Below, piece after piece: positions 54,192-63,839 of a stretch of 64,000 bases of DNA. The DNA is taken from assembly GCF_003046795.1 (NCBI RefSeq), contig NZ_PZKN01000005.1, positions 1 through 64,000 on the forward strand, read 5' to 3'. Below the pieces are notes generated by a model. That model saw nothing but the letters and a program-made list of their open reading frames with translations, made no database searches and had not been told where the DNA came from. Numbering within the stretch: position 1 is the stretch's first letter; each line of letters opens with the position of its first letter. The DNA is from Desulfonatronum sp. SC1 (GTDB taxonomy: Bacteria; Desulfobacterota; Desulfovibrionia; Desulfovibrionales; Desulfonatronaceae). Position numbers and translations under genes: made by a program.

Positions 54192-55286
54192 ATGCTCTGC
54201 CTCGGCATTGAAACCTCCTGCGACGAGACCGCGTTGGCCCTGGTCCACGACGGCCGACTGCTGGGACAGTGTCTGCACAGTCAGGAAAAGCTTCATGCCT
54301 TGTTCGGCGGGGTGGTCCCGGAACTGGCCTCTCGCGGACACCTTACGGCCCTGCCCGTTCTTCTGGAACGACTCCTCAAGCGGACCGGCCTGACCATTCG
54401 AGACGTCCAGGTCGTGGCCGCCGCGAGGGGCCCCGGTCTTCTGGGCAGCCTGCTGGTGGGCCTGGGCATGGCCAAAGGTCTGGCCCTGTCTCTGGGCGTT
54501 CCCCTGGTGGGCGTCAATCACCTGCACGCCCACCTGCTGGCCGCCGGACTGGAACGCGAGATCCCGTTTCCGGCCCTGGGGCTTTTGGTCTCAGGCGGAC
54601 ACACGCAGCTCTACCGGATCACTTCTCCGTTTCAGTTCGAACTTCTGGGCAAAACCCTGGACGACGCGGCCGGGGAGGCCCTGGACAAGGCCGCGTCCAT
54701 GCTCAACCTGCCCTACCCCGGCGGACTGCATATCGACGCATTGGCCGCAGGGACCGAGCCGAACCAATCCTTGTTCCCCCGGCCCTATCTGGACAACCGG
54801 AACCTGGATTTCAGTTTCAGCGGCCTGAAGACCGCCTTTTCCCAGCACCTTGCGAGTCGTCCCGAACTGCGACTGCCCCGCCTTCCGGACAAAACCGCTC
54901 TGACCCGATGGGCCGAGGACCATCCAGAGTTGGGCACGGTTTGCGCATCTCTTAACTGGAGCATAGCTGAAACCCTGCGGACCAAGGTCAAACGAGCCCT
55001 GACGGATAAAACAGCATACCGCGCCGTGATCGCCGCCGGCGGCGTGGCCGCCAACACCATGCTCCGCTCCCTGCTGGCGGAAACCACGCGGGCCCACGGC
55101 CTGAGCCTGATCCTGCCCAGTCCGGCCCTGTGCACGGATAACGCCGCGATGATCGCCTATTCCGGCTGGCTGCTGGCCAGGGACGGTTGGCGACACGACC
55201 TGACCATGGAGGCCCTGCCCCGCGGCAAGCCCATTCCCTGGGATTTCCTGCCTCGGTCTTTGCCGAACCCGCCAGGCTCACCTTGA
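54192..55286 (+). CDS. tsaD: tRNA N6-threonylcarbamoyladenosine transferase TsaD
   Basis: TsaD attaches the threonylcarbamoyl group to A37 of ANN-decoding tRNAs. The 364-residue protein begins MLCLGIETSCDETALAL and has the iron-binding NHLHAHLLAAGL, LVSGGHTQLY and the second motif VAANTMLRS. Length and layout are normal. It follows fbp by 30 bases. Confidence 0.95.
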   Translation: MLCLGIETSCDETALALVHDGRLLGQCLHSQEKLHALFGGVVPELASRGHLTALPVLLERLLKRTGLTIRDVQVVAAARGPGLLGSLLVGLGMAKGLALSLGVPLVGVNHLHAHLLAAGLEREIPFPALGLLVSGGHTQLYRITSPFQFELLGKTLDDAAGEALDKAASMLNLPYPGGLHIDALAAGTEPNQSLFPRPYLDNRNLDFSFSGLKTAFSQHLASRPELRLPRLPDKTALTRWAEDHPELGTVCASLNWSIAETLRTKVKRALTDKTAYRAVIAAGGVAANTMLRSLLAETTRAHGLSLILPSPALCTDNAAMIAYSGWLLARDGWRHDLTMEALPRGKPIPWDFLPRSLPNPPGSP

Positions 55287-55407
55287 CAGGTTCAGCCCCC
55301 GCAACTAGTTTCACTGTTTGCACGGGAGGTTGCTCTACTTCCGGCATTATCCGTTCACGCAACCAAACTGCACGTCATACGAACCCGCAAGCGAAAAGGA
55401 GACGAAC

Positions 55408-55725
55408 ATGGCTCATGAACTGAACGATACGAATTTCGACGCTGAAGTCCTGCAGTGCGACCTTCCGGTCCTCGTCGATTTCTGGGCCCCGTGGTGCGGC
55501 CCGTGTCGGGCCATCGCCCCGGTGATCGAAGAACTCTCCCAGGAGCTGACCGGGCAGGTCAAAATCGCGAAGATGAACGTAGACGAAAGCTCCAAGACTC
55601 CTTCCCGCTTCGGCATTCGGGCCATCCCCACGTTGATCCTCTTCAAGAACGGGGAAGTGGTCGAGCAGTTGACCGGCGCCGTCTCCAAGAGCAGCATCAA
55701 GGACATGATCTCCAAAAAAATCTAA
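55408..55725 (+). CDS. trxA: thioredoxin
   Basis: A 105-residue thioredoxin with the active site [21 protein letters not shown] lies just before the ATG at 55408. It forms a tight group with trxB (nine bases) and bamD. It serves as the general disulfide reductant of the cytoplasm. Confidence 0.96.
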   Translation: MAHELNDTNFDAEVLQCDLPVLVDFWAPWCGPCRAIAPVIEELSQELTGQVKIAKMNVDESSKTPSRFGIRAIPTLILFKNGEVVEQLTGAVSKSSIKDMISKKI

Positions 55726-55734
55726 TACCCGCGT

Positions 55735-56655
55735 ATGAAATCTTTTGACTCGGTCATCATAGGGGGCGGCCCGGCGGGCATGACGGCCGCCCTCTATTTA
55801 TTGCGCTCCGGAGCCTCCGTGGCCATGGTGGAACGCCTCGCCCCCGGCGGACAAGTCCTGGCCACTGAATGGATTGAAAACTATCCTGGTCACCCCAAGG
55901 GCGTACGGGGCTACGAGCTGGCCGACCTGATGGTCGACCACCTCAAGGACTTCTCCCACACGACCCTGCGACAGGAAGTTCGTTCCATCGAACACCAGGG
56001 GCCCGGGAGCAACCTCGTGCACCTGGACGAGGAAACCATTCAGGCCAAGGTCGTGGTGATCTGCTCCGGCGTGGCCTGGAAACACCTGGGGCTGGAGCGG
56101 GAAGACTACTTCACCGGACGGGGCGTATCGTATTGCGCCCTGTGCGACGCCAACTTCTTCAGAGGCCAGGCCGTGGCCGCAGTGGGCGGCGGCAACACGG
56201 CCCTGGAAGAATCCATCTATCTTGCCAAAATCGTTGCCAAGGTCTACCTGATCCACCGCCGTGACGCCTTCCGGGCCGACAAGATTCTTCAGGAACGGAT
56301 CAAGACCGTTCCGAACATCGAGTGCGTGATGCAGTCCGTGGCCACGGAACTCGTGGGCGACACGGAACTCAAGGGAGTCCGGGTGAAGCGTCTGCCCGAC
56401 GGAGGCGAACGCCTTCTGGACGTCTCCGGGCTGTTCGTCTTCGTGGGTTCCACTCCCTTGACCAGCTTCGCTCCCGAAACGCTGAACCTCTCCCCGACGC
56501 GCTTCATCGTCACGGACCAGGAAATGGCAACCAACCTGCCGGGAGTTTACGCTGCCGGCGACGTTCGCGACAAGCTCTGCCGCCAAGTGGCCACGGCCGT
56601 GGGAGACGGTGCCACTGCGGCTCATTCCGCATCCCTTTTTCTGGACACTCTGTGA
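55735..56655 (+). CDS. trxB: thioredoxin reductase
   Basis: A 306-residue flavoprotein. FAD-binding GGGPAGMTAALYLLRSG at the N-terminus, NAD(P)-binding AVGGGNTALEESIYLAKI, and FAD-binding YAAGDVRD at the C-terminus are all present. The redox site reads CALC (SYCALCDANFF) rather than the common CATC. It lies next to trxA, its presumed substrate, and its stop overlaps the GTG start of bamD. Confidence 0.93.
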   Translation: MKSFDSVIIGGGPAGMTAALYLLRSGASVAMVERLAPGGQVLATEWIENYPGHPKGVRGYELADLMVDHLKDFSHTTLRQEVRSIEHQGPGSNLVHLDEETIQAKVVVICSGVAWKHLGLEREDYFTGRGVSYCALCDANFFRGQAVAAVGGGNTALEESIYLAKIVAKVYLIHRRDAFRADKILQERIKTVPNIECVMQSVATELVGDTELKGVRVKRLPDGGERLLDVSGLFVFVGSTPLTSFAPETLNLSPTRFIVTDQEMATNLPGVYAAGDVRDKLCRQVATAVGDGATAAHSASLFLDTL

Positions 56656-57386
56656 ACAAAACACCCATTTTCGCCTTCCTGTCCTGCGTGCTGCTCACCG
56701 TGTATCTGTCGGGATGCGGCATCATCGACTATTATTTTCTGACGCCTCCCGAGGACACGGCCCAGGAACTGGCCCAGGCCGGATTCGAAGCCATGGAGGA
56801 AAAGGATTATCGCCGGGCCATCACCGCCTTTACCAAGCTCAAGGACCGCTATCCCTTCAGTCCGTTTACCTCCGCGGCGGAACTGACCCTGGGCGACGCC
56901 TATTTTCTTTCGGAGCAATACGAGGCCGCGGTCCAGACCTATCTGGAGTTCGAGTCCCTGCACCCAGGACATGAGGCCATCCCCTACGTCCTGTTCCAGG
57001 TCGGCATGGCCAATCTCCGACAATTTCGCTCCATCGACCGCCCCACGGACAACCTGCATCTGGCCCTGCAGTATTTTCAACGCCTTCAACAGACCTTCCC
57101 CCAGTCTCCCCAGGCCCAGGACGCCGAGCAAGCCATCCAGGAGACCCGGACCCGCATCGCCGAGCACGAACTGTTCGTTGCCGACTTCTATTGGCGAAGA
57201 AGCCAATACGGGCCGGCTTGGCGGCGATATCAAGCCGTCCTTCAAGAGTTCGGTGACATTCCGGAAATTTCGGAGTACGCCCAGCGGCAAAGTGCTTTTT
57301 CCTACTACCGCTTCCAGAAACAGCAGTCCCAGGAAGACCGTGAAGAGCGGGAAGGCACCTGGAAGCGTCTGCTGGACTGGCTCTGA
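56652..57386 (+). CDS. bamD: outer-membrane assembly lipoprotein BamD
   Basis: A 244-residue lipoprotein with the lipobox LSGCG at residues 20-24 and a set of TPR-like helices (AQELAQAGFEAMEEKDYRRAIT, YEAAVQTYLEFESLHPG). BamD helps insert beta-barrel proteins in the outer membrane. The start is the GTG at 56652, overlapping the trxB stop; a longer open frame upstream is only a shadow of trxB. Confidence 0.9.
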   Translation: MNKTPIFAFLSCVLLTVYLSGCGIIDYYFLTPPEDTAQELAQAGFEAMEEKDYRRAITAFTKLKDRYPFSPFTSAAELTLGDAYFLSEQYEAAVQTYLEFESLHPGHEAIPYVLFQVGMANLRQFRSIDRPTDNLHLALQYFQRLQQTFPQSPQAQDAEQAIQETRTRIAEHELFVADFYWRRSQYGPAWRRYQAVLQEFGDIPEISEYAQRQSAFSYYRFQKQQSQEDREEREGTWKRLLDWL

Positions 57387-57463
57387 TCCTGCCGCCCGTC
57401 GCGTAACGATGCTTTCGCTCCGTTTCCCCGCTTTTTCACGGCATTTCAGCCCGCCCGTTCGCC

Positions 57464-58408
57464 ATGGCTGAACCCGGAAACTTGGCTTGGCCCGTTCTCT
57501 CAGACGAACTGCGCGTCCCGGATGACGTCCTGGCGAACGCCTATGCGTCAATCAACGATGTTGAGCGCTCCTGGATCAAGAAGAACATCGCCCAGCTCTA
57601 CGCCCTGCACCCCCCTGCCGGCACGGACCGCGCCAGCACCCGAACCCGCTGGAACGGCGGCTTTGCCACCACCTCCACTCGCCTTGCCAGACCCTGGGCG
57701 TGTTTGGTGTACCCGGAATTTCCGAAAAGCCGAAGCGCTTCAGGTTGCCTTTCCAAATCCCTCGCCGGGTCCGGTCCGGCCGGAGTCGCCGCCGCCCTGG
57801 TGCCGGTGATGACCGCGGGCATTACCGACATTCTGACGATCCTGCACCCTTCGGCCTTGCGGTCCGCTCATCTGCTGACCACTCTTGAACTGTGCGGCCT
57901 GGAAAACGTGTACGCTGTTACTGGGGAAGCAATGCCAAAGGAACTCAACGCCCTGGTCGCACGGGAGCCGGCGGGCTTGATCCTGGATATGGGAGGTCTC
58001 GCGTCCCATGACCCGCTCTCAACAGAGGCCTTTCATCGGGCCATGGTCTGGCGTCCCCGACTTTCAGGGCGGCTCCGAATCTGGTGCGCCGCACCCGACC
58101 AGTGGGATTGGTCGACCCTGGAATGGAATCATCCGCGTGCCCGAATCGAAGCCTGGGGCCCGTGCCGCGACGCCGCGCCGGACCATTTCCTCCAGGTTGA
58201 CGGAAACTGGGACGCCTTTCGTCGCTTACCCGGCGCTCTGGGCGTCGACGCGGACATGCTCCATGCCCCAGATTTGTCGGGAGTGTGGGGCCTTCCGGGC
58301 GACGGCCTGATCCTCACTCCGGGTCAGGAGGGCTGTTGGTACTGGCCGGACCTTGATCCGAGCTTCGTGTGTTTCCAAAACGGTATGGCCCTTGCTGATT
58401 CTCGATGA
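57464..58408 (+). CDS. hypothetical protein with remote HisD-like pattern
   Basis: A 314-residue protein of unknown family. The middle (AALVPVMTAGITDILTILHP ... TLELCGLENVYAVTGEAMP) resembles the histidinol dehydrogenase fold, which has a similar LxGVDxVYxVGG segment, but the metal and catalytic motifs of HisD are not recognisable. It could be a non-catalytic relative. It stands alone between bamD and an EF-G gene. This resemblance is by eye only. Confidence 0.55.
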   Translation: MAEPGNLAWPVLSDELRVPDDVLANAYASINDVERSWIKKNIAQLYALHPPAGTDRASTRTRWNGGFATTSTRLARPWACLVYPEFPKSRSASGCLSKSLAGSGPAGVAAALVPVMTAGITDILTILHPSALRSAHLLTTLELCGLENVYAVTGEAMPKELNALVAREPAGLILDMGGLASHDPLSTEAFHRAMVWRPRLSGRLRIWCAAPDQWDWSTLEWNHPRARIEAWGPCRDAAPDHFLQVDGNWDAFRRLPGALGVDADMLHAPDLSGVWGLPGDGLILTPGQEGCWYWPDLDPSFVCFQNGMALADSR

Positions 58409-58543
58409 CCACCGCCGAGGCGTTACCTTTCTCCTGCCCGTCGCGAACCAATCCGCAAGAAAGCAATCGTTCACTCCCCTTGGTACCCCCTTTCCTCGAT
58501 TTCCCCTTGTAAGGCCGAGGGTTCATCTGTAAAAATCGCCTCC

Positions 58544-60634
58544 ATGAGCAAAGCCAAATCCACGCCGACGACATCCTTCCCTGCCCACGGACCGGGAAAA
58601 CGCTCCAGCTTGTCACTGGTTCGTAACATCGGGATCATCGCCCACATTGACGCCGGCAAGACCACGGTCACCGAGCGCATCCTTTATTTCAGCGGAGCCA
58701 TTCACCGCATGGGCGAGGTGCACGAAGGCAACGCCACCATGGACTACCTGCCCGAGGAACAGGAACGGGGGATCACAATCACCTCGGCCTGCACCACCAC
58801 CCAGTGGCATGAGTATATCCTGAACATCATCGACACTCCGGGCCATGTGGACTTCACCATTGAGGTGGAGCGCAGCCTGCGGGTCTTGGATGGGGCTGTG
58901 GGCGTGTTTTGCGCCGTCGGCGGGGTGGAGCCGCAGTCCGAGACGGTCTGGCGGCAGTCTGAAAAATTCGGTGTGCCCAAACTGGCCTTTATCAACAAAC
59001 TTGACCGCCTGGGCGCGGACTTCGCCGCCGTGCTGGAGGACATGCGCTCCAAACTGCGCACCACGCCTCTGCCGCTGCAAATTCCGGACGGACAGGGCCA
59101 GGACTTCAAGGGCGTGATCGACCTGCTCCGGATGCGCTTTTTGAGCTTCCCCCCGGAGGACAAAGGCGCGAACGGCCAGTGGCAAGAGGCGGAGTTGACA
59201 GCTGAACAGGAACTGGCCGCTCAGCCCTGGCGGGAGCAGATTCTAGAAAAAGTCGCCGAACAGGACGACGCCCTGCTGGAGGCGTATCTTTCCGGCTTGC
59301 CAATGGACCTGGACGCTATTCAGGCCGTCATCCGCCACGCCACGCTGAAGGGCGCTCTGGTTCCCGTACTCTGCGGCTCAGCCCTTAAAAATGCCGGAAT
59401 CCAGCCTCTGCTGGACGCGATCTGCTTCTACCTGCCTTCCCCCGAGGATGCCCCGGCCGCCAAAGGCGTCCATCCGGTCAGCCACGACTCCGTCTCCCTG
59501 TCCGCGGACCCCGGTGGGCCGCTGGCTGCCCTGGTCTTCAAGATCACCATTGAGGCCGGTCGGCGCTTGGCCTATACACGGGTCTACTCCGGCACCCTGG
59601 CCGAAGGCGAGCAGATCCGCAACGTGACCCAAGGCCAGGATGAACGTATTGCCCATATCTACCGGATGCACGCCGACAAAAAACAACGCCTGGACTCGGC
59701 GCAAGCCGGCCTGATCGTGGCCCTGGCCGGCTGCAAGGTCACCCGTACCGGGGATACGCTGGCGACGTTGAACAGCCCGGTGCTTCTGGAGCAAATCACC
59801 GCCTACCAGCCAGTGATCTCCCTGGCCCTGGAGCCCAAGACCCAGGCGGACGCCAAGAAACTCTCCGAGGCGCTTCAGTTTTTTCTGCTCCAGGACCCGA
59901 CCCTGTTCCTGAGCCAGGACGAGGAAACCGACCAATTGATCCTATCCGGAATGGGCGAGCTGCACCTGGACGTTGTCCTTGAGCGGATGCACCGGGAGTA
60001 CGGAGTTTCCCCACGGACCGGCAACCCGCAGGTGCTGCATCAGGAAACAATCCTCAAACCCGCCGAAGGGCAGGCCGTGTTCGAGCGCGAACTGGCCAAG
60101 ATTCCACATTTCGGCGCGGTCCGGATCGCCGTGGCTCCGCGGGACCGGGACACGGGCAACGCCGTGCGCTGGACCATGGACATCCAAGGCTGGCCCGAAA
60201 CCTGGATCAAGGCCGTGGAGCAAGGCGTCGCCGACGGCCTGCAAAGCGGCGTGGCCAAGGGATACCCGGTCCAGGACGTGCTGGTGGAAATCGTCCACTT
60301 GGAACGGCGCGACGGGGAATCCTCGCCGGTGGGCTACCAGATGGCCGCGGCCCAGGCCCTGAAGCAGGCCCTGAACGAAGCCGGCCCCGTGCTTTTGGAG
60401 CCGATCATGGACATCGAGATGACCGTGCCGGACGAATTCGTGGGCGAGGTGATCGGCCTCTTCAACTCCCGGGGCGGCCGCGTGGGCAACATGTTCGACC
60501 GCTCCGGAGCCAAGGTTATCACCGGCAGGGCTCCCATGCGACAACTATTCGGCTTTTCCACTGCCCTGCGCTCCGCCTCCCAGGGCCGGGCCGGCTTCAC
60601 CATGCGCTTCGCCCGCTTCGACGCCCTGGCGTGA
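58544..60634 (+). CDS. elongation factor G-like GTPase
   Basis: A 696-residue translational GTPase of EF-G type: GTP motifs AHIDAGKTTVTERILYFSG, DTPGHVDFTIEVERSL and NKLDRLG, switch region DYLPEEQERGITI, and the domain IV/V pattern SRGGRVGNMFDRSGAKV. It is away from the usual str operon and its sequence differs from housekeeping EF-G (for example DYLPEE), so it is probably a second EF-G-like protein. Function could be ribosome recycling or a special condition. It overlaps the next gene by four bases. Confidence 0.85.
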   Translation: MSKAKSTPTTSFPAHGPGKRSSLSLVRNIGIIAHIDAGKTTVTERILYFSGAIHRMGEVHEGNATMDYLPEEQERGITITSACTTTQWHEYILNIIDTPGHVDFTIEVERSLRVLDGAVGVFCAVGGVEPQSETVWRQSEKFGVPKLAFINKLDRLGADFAAVLEDMRSKLRTTPLPLQIPDGQGQDFKGVIDLLRMRFLSFPPEDKGANGQWQEAELTAEQELAAQPWREQILEKVAEQDDALLEAYLSGLPMDLDAIQAVIRHATLKGALVPVLCGSALKNAGIQPLLDAICFYLPSPEDAPAAKGVHPVSHDSVSLSADPGGPLAALVFKITIEAGRRLAYTRVYSGTLAEGEQIRNVTQGQDERIAHIYRMHADKKQRLDSAQAGLIVALAGCKVTRTGDTLATLNSPVLLEQITAYQPVISLALEPKTQADAKKLSEALQFFLLQDPTLFLSQDEETDQLILSGMGELHLDVVLERMHREYGVSPRTGNPQVLHQETILKPAEGQAVFERELAKIPHFGAVRIAVAPRDRDTGNAVRWTMDIQGWPETWIKAVEQGVADGLQSGVAKGYPVQDVLVEIVHLERRDGESSPVGYQMAAAQALKQALNEAGPVLLEPIMDIEMTVPDEFVGEVIGLFNSRGGRVGNMFDRSGAKVITGRAPMRQLFGFSTALRSASQGRAGFTMRFARFDALA

Positions 60635-61212
60635 TTCCCGCTCCCATGCAACCACGACGGACCAGGCTTTGGTGGGAAAACCTGATCAGGGGACTTCGCC
60701 ATGGATACATGCGAATTCTGCGGCTCAAATCCAGCCCCCAAGACATCGCCCTGGGCATGGGACTGGGAGTGTTCATCGGCCTGCTGCCGATCATCCCGCT
60801 GCAGACCGTCGTGGTCCTGGCCCTGGCCCTGCTCCTGCGATGCAGCAAGCTGACCGCACTGATCGGCACCCTGATCACCAATCCGCTGACCATCCCGTTT
60901 TTTTACCTGATCATGCTCCGGATCGGCCGCTTTTTTCTTCCCGATGGGCGAGGACGGCTCAACCCGGATCATTGGACCATCGGAGAACTCCTGCAAGCCG
61001 GTTGGCATTTCTACGGCAGCATCCTGCTGGGCGGTTTCGTGATCGCCGTGCCCAGCGCCGTGCTGGCCTATTTCCTGACCCTGGCCGTGACCCGGGCACA
61101 CCAAGCCCGCCGAGCCCGAAAGATGGCCACGTCGCCGTACAAAAAGCATCTCTATTCATCCTCGACCCAACCCTCCAGCCGACCTCCCGACTCCTCGGGA
61201 TCGGGGGCATGA
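60631..61212 (+). CDS. DUF2062 membrane protein
   Basis: A 193-residue protein with an N-terminal basic part and three to four membrane segments. The DUF2062 core is visible (SPQDIALGMGLGVFIGLLPI, IGTLITNPLTIPFFYLIML). The role of the family is unknown. It is flanked by overlaps with the EF-G gene and rsmA. Confidence 0.85.
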   Translation: MIPAPMQPRRTRLWWENLIRGLRHGYMRILRLKSSPQDIALGMGLGVFIGLLPIIPLQTVVVLALALLLRCSKLTALIGTLITNPLTIPFFYLIMLRIGRFFLPDGRGRLNPDHWTIGELLQAGWHFYGSILLGGFVIAVPSAVLAYFLTLAVTRAHQARRARKMATSPYKKHLYSSSTQPSSRPPDSSGSGA

Positions 61213-62027
61213 TGCCGCCCGCTTTCAGAGCCGAGGGGCCGAAAACGCACCGGGTCGCGCACAGGCCCAAGCGCAGCCTGGGCCAGAATTTTTTGCACGA
61301 CCAAGGCACGGCCTGGAAAATAGCGGACGCCCTGGAGGCTTGTTCCGGGCACCGGGTTCTGGAAATCGGGCCGGGGCGCGGTGCGCTGACCTGTCGACTC
61401 CTGGAGTCCGGCTGCGATCTGTACGCCCTGGAAAAGGACGGCGTCCTAGCCGGAGAACTGAAAAAACGCTGGCCGGAATTTTCAGTGACCGTCGCGGATG
61501 CGCTGCGGTTCAACTGGACGAAACTCGACGGTCCGTGGCGGATCATCGGCAACCTGCCCTACAATGTCGCCTCGCCGATCATCTGGGACTTGGTCGCCGA
61601 CGTCCCGCGCCTGGAGCGGGGAGTATTCATGGTCCAAAAGGAAGTCGCCCAAAGGCTGGCCGCCGCACCGGGCTCGCGAAGCTACGGAGCCTTGAGCGTC
61701 TGGGTCCAGAGTCATGTCCAGGTTCGCGGTCTGTTCACCGTAGGGCCTCAAGTTTTCCACCCCCGCCCGAAAGTGGACTCCGCCGTGGTCCGCCTCACCA
61801 CCTTGGCCCCAAAAGAACGCCTCCAACACTCCGATCCACTCCGCCGATTACTGCCCCTGTGCTTCCAGCAACGCCGCAAACAACTCAAGACCATCCTCCG
61901 CCCGCTGTGGGGCGACCACCTGGATCAGTGGTTCCAAGACCAAGCCCTGCGCCCGGAAAGCCGCCCCGAAGAACTCTCCCCCTGCCGCTTCCAACTCTTG
62001 GCGAACCTCGTTTTCCCATCATATTAA
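61209..62027 (+). CDS. rsmA: 16S rRNA (adenine1518/1519-N6)-dimethyltransferase RsmA (KsgA)
   Basis: RsmA dimethylates two adenines near the 3' end of 16S rRNA. The 272-residue protein has RSLGQNFLHD, the SAM loop LEIGPGRGALTCRLLE and the NLPYNVASPI catalytic motif. Two overlapping ATGs (61209 and 61212) can start it; the first overlaps the stop of the upstream gene. Confidence 0.95.
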   Translation: MMPPAFRAEGPKTHRVAHRPKRSLGQNFLHDQGTAWKIADALEACSGHRVLEIGPGRGALTCRLLESGCDLYALEKDGVLAGELKKRWPEFSVTVADALRFNWTKLDGPWRIIGNLPYNVASPIIWDLVADVPRLERGVFMVQKEVAQRLAAAPGSRSYGALSVWVQSHVQVRGLFTVGPQVFHPRPKVDSAVVRLTTLAPKERLQHSDPLRRLLPLCFQQRRKQLKTILRPLWGDHLDQWFQDQALRPESRPEELSPCRFQLLANLVFPSY

Positions 62028-62243
62028 TAAGCCGAAAAGCGCCCCTTCAGCCTCGCGCTGAGTATCTCGTGCTCGCAACGAATCGGCCAAGCCAGGCAAA
62101 GCAAGAAATAGCCGGCATTTTAACGGATGAGACTAGATGAAAACAAATTTTCCGCGGCCCCTCCTGATCATCACCTTGACAGACCGAAGCAGTTGTCCAT
62201 AAGAGACTTCTTTTTTTCCAATTTCATTTTAGGGAGTTTTGCG

Positions 62244-62498
62244 ATGCAAGTTGAAAAGACGAAAAACGGCGCCGCCGGCGCTTTTGTGTTTCAGGCCGTG
62301 GTGGAGAAGTGCGAGGGCTGTGAGCGGATCAAGGAAGACAATGGATTGCGCCATTGCACCAGCTACGCCGAACCCGAGGCCAAGTGGGCCTTGGGTGTCT
62401 GCAACTTCGCCACCCACGTCAAGGCCAGCGTGGACAAGCAGGGCAAGGTCAAGATCAACCCGCTGAAGGCTTCCAAACGCGCTGCTCGCGGACGTTAA
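62244..62498 (+). CDS. PxxKW family cysteine-rich protein
   Basis: An 84-residue protein carrying four cysteines (KCEGCERI, LRHCTSY, GVCNFA) and the PEAKW motif that names this small family. It is typical of Desulfovibrio relatives. The cysteines suggest metal binding; function unknown. The ATG at 62244 has GGGAG upstream; the long upstream frame is not conserved. Confidence 0.85.
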   Translation: MQVEKTKNGAAGAFVFQAVVEKCEGCERIKEDNGLRHCTSYAEPEAKWALGVCNFATHVKASVDKQGKVKINPLKASKRAARGR

Positions 62499-62529
62499 GC
62501 GACCCTTTTGGTTTTGTGATCTTGTTCTG

Positions 62530-63765
62530 ATGCGTGAAGCTTTGTGCTCCTTCATCTCCGGTGGACGCGACCGGTTGATTGAGTTGCAGCGAGACCTGGT
62601 GGCCATTCCGGCCCTGGGTCCGCTCAACGGCGGCCAGGGCGAACGGGAAAAAGCCGAATACCTCCTGCTCCTGCTGCGCTCCATGGGTATTCGGCAAATC
62701 GAGGAGATCCCGGCTCCGGATGACGCCGTGCCCAGCGGCTTCCGGCCCAATCTGGCCGCTGTGATTCCGGGCCGGGACGCCTCCCGGACCTTCTGGGTCA
62801 TCTCCCATACCGACATCGTCCCTCCGGGCGATGCGGAGCTTTGGACCAGCCCCCCTTATGAGTTGCGGGTGGACGGAGATCTGATCTACGGACGCGGCGT
62901 GGAGGACAACCACCAGGGCTTGGTGGCTTCTTTGCTGGTGGCCGAAGCCGTGCTCGCCGGGTCTGAGCCGCCGCCCATCAATTTCGGAATGCTCTTTGTC
63001 GCGGACGAGGAGACCGCCAGCGCCAAAGGGTTGGACTACGTGCTCACCCACCGCCGGGATCTCTTCGCCCCCCAGGATTTGATCCTGATTCCGGACTTCG
63101 GAACCGCGGACGGAGAAATGGTTGAAGTGGCCGAGAAAAGCCTGCTCTGGCTGAAGTTCTCGGTCTTCGGCAAGCAGTGTCACGCCTCCACCCCCCAAAA
63201 AGGCGTCAACAGCCTGGTCGCCGCTTCGGACCTGATCCTGCGTCTGCGCTCCCTGTACGCCCGCTTCGACCACCAGGATCCGCTGTTCTTCCCCCCCACC
63301 TCCACCTTCGAAGCGACAAAGAAGGAAGCCAACGTCCCCAACGTGAACACCATTCCCGGGCTGGACGTCTTTTATGTTGACTGCCGGGTTCTGGTCCAAT
63401 ACGACCTGGATGAGATCCAGGCCGCCGTGGACGAGACCTGCGCCGGAGTGGCCGCGGATCACGGGGTGCGCGTGGAATGGGAGATCGTCCAGGAAGTCCG
63501 TTCGGCTCCGGCCACTTCACCGGACAGCCCCATTGTTCAGCGCATGCTGGCCGCGGTTCGAGCCGTGCATGGGACCAACCCCAGGCCCATGGGCATCGGC
63601 GGCGGCACCGTGGCTTCGTTTCTGCGCCGCCAAGGCATCCCCTGCGTGGTCTGGTCCACCCTTTTGGGCACGGCCCACCAGCCCAACGAGCATTCTTCCA
63701 TCCGGAACACCCTGGCCGACGCCCAGGTCATGGCTCATGTCCTGTGCATGAATGACCCGGCCTGA
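62530..63765 (+). CDS. M20 family metallopeptidase/amidohydrolase
   Basis: A 411-residue protein of the ArgE/DapE/YgeY group. Metal ligands are in VISHTDIVPPGD, GRGVEDNHQGL, VADEETASAKGLDYV and the C-terminal GTAHQPNEHSS. It probably hydrolyses an N-acyl or N-carbamoyl amino acid. YgeY, the peptidase of purine-type clusters, belongs to this family, but this gene is more than 30 kb from that cluster and its substrate is unknown. Confidence 0.85.
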   Translation: MREALCSFISGGRDRLIELQRDLVAIPALGPLNGGQGEREKAEYLLLLLRSMGIRQIEEIPAPDDAVPSGFRPNLAAVIPGRDASRTFWVISHTDIVPPGDAELWTSPPYELRVDGDLIYGRGVEDNHQGLVASLLVAEAVLAGSEPPPINFGMLFVADEETASAKGLDYVLTHRRDLFAPQDLILIPDFGTADGEMVEVAEKSLLWLKFSVFGKQCHASTPQKGVNSLVAASDLILRLRSLYARFDHQDPLFFPPTSTFEATKKEANVPNVNTIPGLDVFYVDCRVLVQYDLDEIQAAVDETCAGVAADHGVRVEWEIVQEVRSAPATSPDSPIVQRMLAAVRAVHGTNPRPMGIGGGTVASFLRRQGIPCVVWSTLLGTAHQPNEHSSIRNTLADAQVMAHVLCMNDPA

Positions 63766-63839
63766 AGACCGAACAGGAACTCGGGACGAATCTTTCCGAG
63801 ATCGCCCGGACTTGACCCGGGTGATCCTTCGCCATCCCC

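Noticed and set aside
62530-63765. The M20 peptidase as YgeY of the purine-type cluster
   Set aside because: It is in the right superfamily but over 30 kb from the cluster among unrelated genes; the superfamily is broad, so the link is not supported.
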